Shown here: piece by piece, positions 1 through 5,183 of the stretch
Numbering within the stretch: the stretch's first letter is position 1
How the letters are laid out: the number at the start of each line of letters is the position of its first letter
Source: Bacteriovoracaceae bacterium
Lineage (GTDB): Bacteria; Bdellovibrionota; Bacteriovoracia; Bacteriovoracales; Bacteriovoracaceae
DNA: 7,188 nucleotides
Direction: 5' to 3'
NCBI GenBank assembly: GCA_023151145.1
Contig: JAKLJM010000108.1
Coordinates: forward strand, 1 to 7,188
Notes under the pieces: generated by a model
What the model was told of the DNA's origin: nothing
Seen by the model: only the letters and a program-made list of their open reading frames with translations
Database searches by the model: none
Made by a program: the position numbers and the translations under genes

Positions 1-703
1 GAATGATTGGAACCGTTATTCCGGCATCGCGACATTGAGTAACAAAATCAAAATATTTTTTATTATCAAAAAACATTTGAGTCACGATATAGTCAGCACC
101 GGCATCAACCTTTCTTTTTAAGTTTTGAATATCGAGCTTTAAGTTAGGTGCTTCAAAGTGTTTTTCAGGGTATCCTGCTACTCCGACACCAAAGTTAAAT
201 GCTTCACATTGAAAACTGCTGTCGAGAAATTTCCCACGATTCATGTCAGAGATTTGTTCAACGAGTTCAGAGGCATAATGATTTTCACTGCGATCTTTCC
301 CGATAACTTTTTTATAATTTGAACCATCTCCGCGCAAAGCTAAAACATTTTGAATACCTAAAAAATTTAGTTCAATTAATGCGTCTTCTGTTTCTTCGCG
401 AGTAAATCCTAAACTTAGCAGGTGGGCAACGGTATCAATTCCAAAACGATTTTGAATAATACCGCAAATCCCAATAGTGCCTGGTCTTTTTTTATAAATT
501 TTTCTCTCAATCGTACCGTCTTCTCTTTCATGATAGTAGGCTTCAGAGGCATGAGCGGTTACATCAATCCAAGGAGGATTCAATGGTTTTAAAACGGTAA
601 CGATGTCAATGATATCTTGAACCGTTCTTCCTCTCGGAGGGGGAACGATTTCATAACTAAAGAGTGGGTTTGTTGCCCTTTGAAGATGCTCTATAACTTT
701 CAT
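1..703 (-). CDS. metF: Methylenetetrahydrofolate reductase (MetF), 3' end cut by the window edge
   Basis: MetF is a cytoplasmic FAD enzyme that reduces 5,10-methylene-THF to 5-methyl-THF, the methyl donor for methionine synthesis. I translated 234 codons from the ATG at 701-703; the frame is open to base 1, so the C-terminus lies outside. Visible family marks: SYEIVPPPRG at residues 16-25, with Glu18 matching the catalytic Glu of the E. coli FEFFPP region; NVLALRGD at 119-126, the FAD/folate-binding loop; VGVAGYPEKH at 173-182; and KVDAGADYIVTQMFFD at 198-213, with Gln209 matching the substrate-binding Gln. The stretch between residues 53 and 76 is more charged and seems longer than in E. coli, as does the loop after LRGD (about 127-140). 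This suggests a MetF subgroup other than the enterobacterial one. AAGGG at 713-717, 9 bases upstream, is an adequate ribosome-binding site. The identity is secure; the missing part is probably about 60-80 residues. Confidence 0.96.
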   Translation of the reverse strand, partial: MKVIEHLQRATNPLFSYEIVPPPRGRTVQDIIDIVTVLKPLNPPWIDVTAHASEAYYHEREDGTIERKIYKKRPGTIGICGIIQNRFGIDTVAHLLSLGFTREETEDALIELNFLGIQNVLALRGDGSNYKKVIGKDRSENHYASELVEQISDMNRGKFLDSSFQCEAFNFGVGVAGYPEKHFEAPNLKLDIQNLKRKVDAGADYIVTQMFFDNKKYFDFVTQCRDAGITVPII

Positions 704-725
704 AGAAAGATACCCTTGTTACTTT

Positions 726-762
726 AAACATGCCTGTTTGTGATGAATCAAAGTGTATCACA
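726..762. promoter_or_regulatory. Two abutting inverted repeats in the metF leader (possible operator or attenuating hairpin)
   Basis: The 77-base gap between the phnD-like gene and metF contains two inverted repeats that share base 739. One is AAACA-4-TGTTT at 726-739; the other is TGTGAT-12-ATCACA at 739-762. A weak promoter for metF can be read on the minus strand: TTGATT (746-751), 17 bases, TTTAAA (723-728). It would overlap both repeats but would put the transcription start almost on the ribosome-binding site, so I do not trust it. Neither repeat is followed by a T-run on the minus strand, so a classical terminator for the upstream gene is unlikely. A role in methionine-responsive control is only a guess from the position. 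Confidence 0.3.
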
Positions 763-780
763 GTCCAATGAAAAAGATGA

Positions 781-1671
781 TTACTTTTTGATAAAGTCAT
801 TCGGTGTCATATGAATGTCCTTTAGGATTTTTCTTAGGGCATCCCATTCATTATCTTTGGCGTCTTTGAGGTCATCCATGTGATAAAGATTCATCATTGC
901 TTCTTGACCTTTGGGCGTCTGGATAAAATCTTTCATAGATAGAATGATTTGATCTTCGATATCTTTAGGAAAATCTTTGCGAAAGACAACGGGGTCATTT
1001 GGAATAGGGCCTGTAATTTTTAGTATTTTGACCTTTTCCCAGACATCGGGATATTGAGTCGCGACTAACTTCCTGGCATCCTGAGGAACACCATTGTCGG
1101 GTAAAGTGTGGTATGTCGCTCCGGCTTCGACTCTACCTTGGTAAACCATACTAACAACTGAGTCATGTTTTCCAGCAAAGACATGCTCTTTGAGTTTTAT
1201 CTTATGGTCATTAAGGGCTTTTTTTGCCAATAGAAAGCCAGATGTGGAAGCAGGATCAACAAAGGCAAAAGTTTTACCATTTAGATCATCGATGGTTTTT
1301 GGGCCATCGTGTCTAGCAATTATTTGTCCCCAGTATTCAGCACGGTTTTTAAACATTCCCATTAACCTTGCTCGAGCTTGATATTTATCATGGGCCAAAA
1401 TATAGCCAAAAGAATTCATGATCGCCATATCAACTCGTTCAGTCCCCATGGATTCTACAACCGCTACAAAGCTCTGAGGCACCACCACTTCAAAACGTTT
1501 TTTTAATTTTTGCTCCAAGTACTCTTCTAAAACTCTTCCATTAAGCATAAGTTTTTTTACATCTTGTCCAGGAACTAAAGCAATTTTTATTGGTCTATCG
1601 TTAGAACCCAAAGTGTTTGCATAGAGATTTCCACAGATTAAACTCAGTAAGATATAGAATAGAACTTTCAT
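781..1671 (-). CDS. PhnD-type periplasmic substrate-binding protein (phosphate/phosphite/phosphonate family)
   Basis: This 296-residue protein is the binding component of an ABC-type importer or a related sensor, and probably acts in the periplasm. A signal peptide is clear: Lys2, a hydrophobic core at about 3-16, and a plausible signal peptidase I site after LYA18. The family signature DPASTSG lies at 139-145; in E. coli PhnD the Ser-Thr of this loop hold the phosphonate group. AGKHD at 166-170 places His169 where PhnD has its ligand-contacting His. GQVDAG-like GRVEAGATY (179-187) and GPIPNDPVV (221-229) are also typical. AAGAGG at 1679-1684, 7 bases upstream of the ATG, supports the start. 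No phnC or phnE transporter gene lies beside it; the neighbours are metF and a divergent unrelated operon. The ligand is therefore unknown, and the name PhnD should be taken as family only. The protein begins its own transcript from the promoter at 1692-1719, and metF may be read through from it. Confidence 0.9.
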   Translation of the reverse strand: MKVLFYILLSLICGNLYANTLGSNDRPIKIALVPGQDVKKLMLNGRVLEEYLEQKLKKRFEVVVPQSFVAVVESMGTERVDMAIMNSFGYILAHDKYQARARLMGMFKNRAEYWGQIIARHDGPKTIDDLNGKTFAFVDPASTSGFLLAKKALNDHKIKLKEHVFAGKHDSVVSMVYQGRVEAGATYHTLPDNGVPQDARKLVATQYPDVWEKVKILKITGPIPNDPVVFRKDFPKDIEDQIILSMKDFIQTPKGQEAMMNLYHMDDLKDAKDNEWDALRKILKDIHMTPNDFIKK

Positions 1672-1689
1672 ATTTTTTCCTCTTACGTA

Positions 1690-1710
1690 CTATTGTAATA
1701 GAGTCTAGAC
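1690..1710. promoter_or_regulatory. Paired short palindromes in the divergent promoter region (possible operator)
   Basis: CTATT-GT-AATAG (1690-1701) covers the -10 element of the leftward promoter, and the perfect 8-base palindrome GTCTAGAC (1703-1710) fills much of its spacer. Inverted repeats over the core promoter are where repressors often bind, and the site could affect both divergent transcripts. Short AT-rich palindromes also arise by chance, so this is a weak call based on position alone. Confidence 0.25.
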
Positions 1711-1719
1711 GCCTTTCAA
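1692..1719 (-). promoter_or_regulatory. Sigma70-like promoter for the phnD-like gene
   Basis: On the minus strand TTGAAA (1714-1719) and TACAAT (1692-1697) are separated by 16 bases, close to the TTGACA/TATAAT consensus. The predicted start near 1685 leaves a leader of about 14 bases that still includes the AAGAGG ribosome-binding site at 1679-1684. I could not find an equally good promoter for the rightward operon in 1672-1755; the best reading, TTTCAA (1714-1719) with TATGGA 16 bases later, is poor. Confidence 0.55.
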
Positions 1720-1755
1720 GGGGCATGTTAGTTTCTATGGAAATAGAGAGAATTT

Positions 1756-2472
1756 ATGAATCATATTATTCCATTTAAATCTCGAGGTTTTTCTGGGCCT
1801 CATACAGATCATTTGTTATTTCAAGATAATAAAATCTATGTAATGGATAATCATCGTTTGGCGTTATGGGCATGGAGTGATGCTTTAAAATTAACTCAAT
1901 CTTCCGAGCAATTTAATTTACTTCATATAGATGCACATCCGGATATGTCCGATGCCGCATTAAACGATATTCAAAAATTAGCAATAGATTGGTCAACAAT
2001 TTCGATAAATGACTATCAACATCTTTGGCAAACTGAATATAATATCCCACTGATTCGCTGGGATAATTATCTAACAATATTTCTCGATCAATTTTCCAAA
2101 AGAGTAAATTTTGAAAATACCTTTTCAGCAACACATAAGATGGGCTCGAGTAAAAAGCTAAGACATGACATTCTTCCTCATGAATTATTAAAGTTCATGA
2201 ACGATTATATTGGTGAAAGGCTTTTTTATAATCCCCATCGCTGGATTGTAAATTTAGATTTAGATTATTTTTTCTCACCTCAACCTGAAAAAGTGATTCT
2301 TTTTAGTGATGATGTAATCGATCAAATTGCCAAGTGTATAAAAACCGGAATAGAAAACGATATAATCGCGGTTTGTACAATTGCTCTTAGTCCAGAGTGC
2401 AGTGGAAGTTGGGAAAAAGCAGAGTGGCTCTTAGAAAAAATGTTCGGATATAAATTTGATATAAAAGATTAA
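1756..2472 (+). CDS. UPF0489 family protein with arginase-like metal motifs, function unknown
   Basis: I recognise this 238-residue soluble protein as UPF0489 (the family of human C5orf22). Its function is not established. Family-typical blocks are VMDNHRLALWAW (29-40), LLHIDAHPDM (55-64), NLDLDYFFSP (166-175) and IALSPECSGSWEKA (209-222). DAHPD (59-63) and DLD (168-170) resemble the Asp/His ligands of ureohydrolases and arginases (DAHxD and DxD). From this I infer a metal-binding hydrolase of the arginase fold acting on an unknown substrate. There is no signal peptide or membrane segment, so it is probably cytoplasmic. The ATG at 1756 is preceded by only a weak purine tract (GAGAG, 1746-1750). 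An upstream ATG at 1737 is out of frame. The gene ends 3 bases before ung, so the two are surely co-transcribed; whether they share a role is unknown. The segment around residues 70-130 looks poorly conserved. Confidence 0.85.
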   Translation: MNHIIPFKSRGFSGPHTDHLLFQDNKIYVMDNHRLALWAWSDALKLTQSSEQFNLLHIDAHPDMSDAALNDIQKLAIDWSTISINDYQHLWQTEYNIPLIRWDNYLTIFLDQFSKRVNFENTFSATHKMGSSKKLRHDILPHELLKFMNDYIGERLFYNPHRWIVNLDLDYFFSPQPEKVILFSDDVIDQIAKCIKTGIENDIIAVCTIALSPECSGSWEKAEWLLEKMFGYKFDIKD

Positions 2473-2475
2473 AAT

Positions 2476-3159
2476 ATGCAAAAAAGTTTTTTAGAAAAAA
2501 AATTCCCTCAAAATCTATGGTTTGAAAAATTACAACCTGAATTTCGTCAAAAATATTTTTTAGATTTATCTATTTTTTTAGAAATGGCATATAAAAAAGA
2601 AACAATTTATCCTGCTGAAGATAACATTTTTAACGCTTTCAAGATGACTGATTTTGATAACGTTAAAGTTGTCATTTTAGGACAAGATCCATATCACCAA
2701 CCAGGTCAAGCGCATGGGTTGTCGTTTTCTGTTGAAGGGGACACCAAGTTGCCTCCTTCATTAAAAAATATTTTCAAAGAAATGGAAGCTGATTTAGCTA
2801 TAAAAAACCATACCGGAAATCTTTCTCATTGGGCGAAAGAAGGTGTATTGCTTTTAAATACTTTCTTAACAGTTAAGGAAAGTACTCCTATGGCACACGC
2901 TAAGTCTGGCTGGGAAAAGTTTACTGATAGTGTTTTGAAGTCTTTAAACGAAAAAGAGACACCTGTTATCTTTTTATTGTGGGGAGCGCCTTCACAAAAA
3001 AAAGAATTATTAATAACGAATCCTCATCATGTCATCTTAAAATCAGTACACCCCTCACCACTCTCTGCACATCGAGGGTTTTTTGGGTGTAAACATTTTT
3101 CAAAAACAAACGAAATCTTGAAAAGAAATAAATTAGCTGAAATCAACTGGAGCCTATAG
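2476..3159 (+). CDS. ung: Uracil-DNA glycosylase, family 1
   Basis: Ung cuts the N-glycosidic bond of uracil in DNA that arose by cytosine deamination or dUMP incorporation, starting base excision repair in the cytoplasm. The 227-residue length matches the family. The water-activating loop GQDPYH (69-74) has the catalytic Asp71. GLSFSV (81-86) has the uracil-stacking Phe84, LLLNT (125-129) has the uracil-reading Asn128, and HPSPLSAHRGFFGCKHF (192-208) has catalytic His192 and the DNA-intercalating Leu196. All key residues are present, so the enzyme should be active. The start lies 3 bases after the UPF0489 stop and has no Shine-Dalgarno sequence, which suggests translational coupling to the upstream gene. 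The stop codon lies inside the terminator palindrome at 3147-3166. Confidence 0.98.
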   Translation: MQKSFLEKKFPQNLWFEKLQPEFRQKYFLDLSIFLEMAYKKETIYPAEDNIFNAFKMTDFDNVKVVILGQDPYHQPGQAHGLSFSVEGDTKLPPSLKNIFKEMEADLAIKNHTGNLSHWAKEGVLLLNTFLTVKESTPMAHAKSGWEKFTDSVLKSLNEKETPVIFLLWGAPSQKKELLITNPHHVILKSVHPSPLSAHRGFFGCKHFSKTNEILKRNKLAEINWSL

Positions 3160-3166
3160 GCTCCAG
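3147..3166. terminator. Bidirectional terminator hairpin between convergent operons
   Basis: A perfect palindrome forms an 8-base stem (CTGGAGCC/GGCTCCAG) with a TATA loop. It is GC-rich in an AT-rich region. To the right follows a T-rich tail ending in six Ts at 3178-3183; on the minus strand a weaker T-rich tail follows. Its left arm encodes the last residues of Ung and its loop and right arm contain the TAG stop (3157-3159). The stop of the convergent gene is at 3170-3172. The placement fits termination of both operons by one hairpin. The tail begins some bases after the stem, so efficiency may be moderate. Confidence 0.75.
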
Positions 3167-3169
3167 AAG

Positions 3170-5167
3170 TTATTTGATTTTTTGATTGTGATGAAGTAAG
3201 AATTTTGAGGTCTCATATAGACCTTTTGTTAATCTTTTCATTTCTTGATATTTTTCTTTATCGATTTCTTTCATTTCTTGGTTGGGATTTTCATGACTCC
3301 ATTTTTTCAATGTTCCTTCATCATTACTTGGAATCATTTCAAAATAATAATCTTTATCTATTAAAGAGATATGAAAAGGTGCATACCAGTTATAGCTAAA
3401 GGCAGCTCGGTAACTATCATTTTCTGGATTAAAGAGATCGCGCCCTAAAGAGCGCGTTTTAAATGGTACACCTACGATACTTGCAACAGAAGGCATAACA
3501 TCCATTTCTGAGGCGATACGTTCATCTACGCTGGGTTGAATATATTTAGGGGAGTAGATTAAGAACGGGACATGGTAACCGTGAGCTTGTCCACGTGCCC
3601 AATCCGGAACGTTTGGTGCATTATTATGGGGAAGACCATGATCTCCAAAAACCATAAAAATGGTATTTTTATAATATTTTTCTTTTTTGGCCAATTCAAA
3701 AAAACGACCAAGACTATAATCTTGAAGTCTCATAGCATTGTATTCAGCAAGAGATTCAAAGCCATATTCTTTAATTTTCTTCATATCCACTTCTGACTCA
3801 GATAACACTTTAAATTGATCAGAGTTTTCTGGAATCGTGTAAGGGCGATGAAAGCCAGCTGATTGAATGATAGCAAAGAAGGGTTTTTCAGAAGAATTTT
3901 CTTTTAAAACATTATGTGCTTCTCTGAATAAGTCTAAATCGGAAATACCCCAAACATCGACTCTTGGTGAGCTGTAAGAACCTTCTTCGTAAATTTTTAA
4001 ATCAGGAATATTGTGGCTTAATACACCTCGAATATTTCCCCAATTAGCAGAGCCTCCTAAAAAATAATATTTTTCATGATCAACGAGATCAGCAATATTT
4101 GTATGCTGGTTAACAATGAAAGGGTTTCGGGAGCCAGTTTTGACCTTACTTACGTCAGGAAGAGAAGTGATGGCCGCGAAAACTGAACGAGCAGTGGCAA
4201 CTGTTGGCGTATAAAAATTTTTAAAAAACATTGACTCTTTTGCAAGTTGATCAAGATAGGGAGTTGGATTAACCATGGATCCACCAATACCAGTTTTATA
4301 CAGTGCTAAGGACTCCATGATAATGATAACCACATTGGGTTTTTGTCTTCTACGATCTGGATTCTCTGGGTAGGAACGAACAAAATTTAATTTCTTTTCG
4401 TCTAAATCTTTCACGCCTAAAAAATTTGCAACGAGGTGATAATTTTTTCTTACCTCTTGTTCATTATAATCAGCATTTCTAAACGAATATGTATCAAATA
4501 AATAGAGAACAGGGTTTAATCCTAAATTTGAGGTGAAATTATTGGGTGAATTAAAGGCTTCAGACCATCTTAATGGATATGCTGAAAAATTTCCGTAAAT
4601 CGACCAGCCCCAGATGGCAGTAAAGGCAAACAAGCCAGGGATTGATTTTTTAAATGAACAAGGTTCTTGATGAAGTTTAGTGAGAATGATTTTTTTAAAA
4701 ATAAAATAAGTCACAGCAGAGATAATCAATGTTGCGAGAATAAAGAGCGGCCAAGGATATGACTCTTGTACCATTTGCATTGAGATAAGTGGGTTTTTAA
4801 AAAACTGTAAAATTGTCGAATTAACTCTAGATTTTAAATATCCATAATAAGCAGCATCTGTAATATAAATAGAAGCTAATGTGAACATGTAGAAAACATT
4901 TAAAGAGGTGAGAATAGGGTTCCATTTTGATTTAAGTTTTTTAATTAATAGTAAAAGAATTATTGGTATTAATAGAAATGCTGTAAGTCGAAAATCAAAT
5001 TTAAAACCTAGATACATGGCCTTAAAAACTGCTGATGATGAAGCGTCAGCAATATCTGAGCGATAGAAAACTAATAAAATAACTCTAAAGAGAGATAGAG
5101 TTATTAAATAAAAGCCCATTGTGCGATAGAGAGTGGAAAGTCTTGGTCCAAAAAATTTTTCGATCAT
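3170..5167 (-). CDS. LTA synthase / OpgB-like membrane phosphotransferase (sulfatase superfamily)
   Basis: This 665-residue inner-membrane protein belongs to the LtaS/MdoB group (COG1368), whose members move phosphoglycerol or similar groups from phospholipid to an envelope glycan or polymer. Numbering is from the ATG at 5165-5167. There are about five N-terminal membrane segments (roughly 14-34, 54-76, 88-105, 139-160, 177-193). The catalytic domain, outside the membrane, runs from about 275. Metal-site candidates are Glu285 (NVVIIIMESL), Asp509-His510 (FGDHGLP) and His440 (SAGFH). Thr325 in TVATARS sits where LtaS has its catalytic Thr. The start is set by AAAGG at 5175-5179, 7 bases upstream; a TTG at 5171-5173 would lie only 1 base from that site. 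It follows the helicase gene by 16 bases, so they share a transcript, ending at 3147-3166. In a Gram-negative host the substrate would be a periplasmic glucan or lipopolysaccharide rather than teichoic acid. Donor and acceptor cannot be told from the sequence; a phosphoethanolamine transferase role is less likely. Confidence 0.9.
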   Translation of the reverse strand: MIEKFFGPRLSTLYRTMGFYLITLSLFRVILLVFYRSDIADASSSAVFKAMYLGFKFDFRLTAFLLIPIILLLLIKKLKSKWNPILTSLNVFYMFTLASIYITDAAYYGYLKSRVNSTILQFFKNPLISMQMVQESYPWPLFILATLIISAVTYFIFKKIILTKLHQEPCSFKKSIPGLFAFTAIWGWSIYGNFSAYPLRWSEAFNSPNNFTSNLGLNPVLYLFDTYSFRNADYNEQEVRKNYHLVANFLGVKDLDEKKLNFVRSYPENPDRRRQKPNVVIIIMESLALYKTGIGGSMVNPTPYLDQLAKESMFFKNFYTPTVATARSVFAAITSLPDVSKVKTGSRNPFIVNQHTNIADLVDHEKYYFLGGSANWGNIRGVLSHNIPDLKIYEEGSYSSPRVDVWGISDLDLFREAHNVLKENSSEKPFFAIIQSAGFHRPYTIPENSDQFKVLSESEVDMKKIKEYGFESLAEYNAMRLQDYSLGRFFELAKKEKYYKNTIFMVFGDHGLPHNNAPNVPDWARGQAHGYHVPFLIYSPKYIQPSVDERIASEMDVMPSVASIVGVPFKTRSLGRDLFNPENDSYRAAFSYNWYAPFHISLIDKDYYFEMIPSNDEGTLKKWSHENPNQEMKEIDKEKYQEMKRLTKGLYETSKFLLHHNQKIK

Positions 5168-5174
5168 AATCAAA

Positions 5175-5179
5175 CCTTT
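5175..5179 (-). promoter_or_regulatory. Ribosome-binding site fixing the start of the membrane phosphotransferase
   Basis: AAAGG on the minus strand lies 7 bases from the ATG at 5165-5167 and only 1 base from the in-frame TTG at 5171-5173. The spacing selects the ATG. The site lies in the 16-base gap after the helicase stop. Confidence 0.7.
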
Positions 5180-5183
5180 AAAT

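Noticed and set aside
739..762. CRP-like site in the metF leader (TGTGA and TCACA half-sites)
   Set aside because: The half-sites are 14 bases apart, whereas the CRP consensus has 6, so it is kept only as a generic inverted repeat.
704..780. SAM riboswitch upstream of metF
   Set aside because: The gap is only 77 bases and I see no conserved SAM-I four-way junction pattern or other SAM class core; two small stems are not enough.
1627..1650. Lipoprotein signal in the PhnD-type protein (Cys13 in SLICGN)
   Set aside because: The residue before Cys is Ile and the box does not match L-[AS]-[GA]-C; a signal peptidase I site after LYA18 fits better.
3205..3796. Plus-strand open frames inside the membrane phosphotransferase gene, and similar short frames inside the helicase, UPF0489 and PhnD-like genes
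   Set aside because: They lie opposite or out of frame with clearly conserved genes, show no recognisable motifs and have low-complexity residues, so they are shadows.
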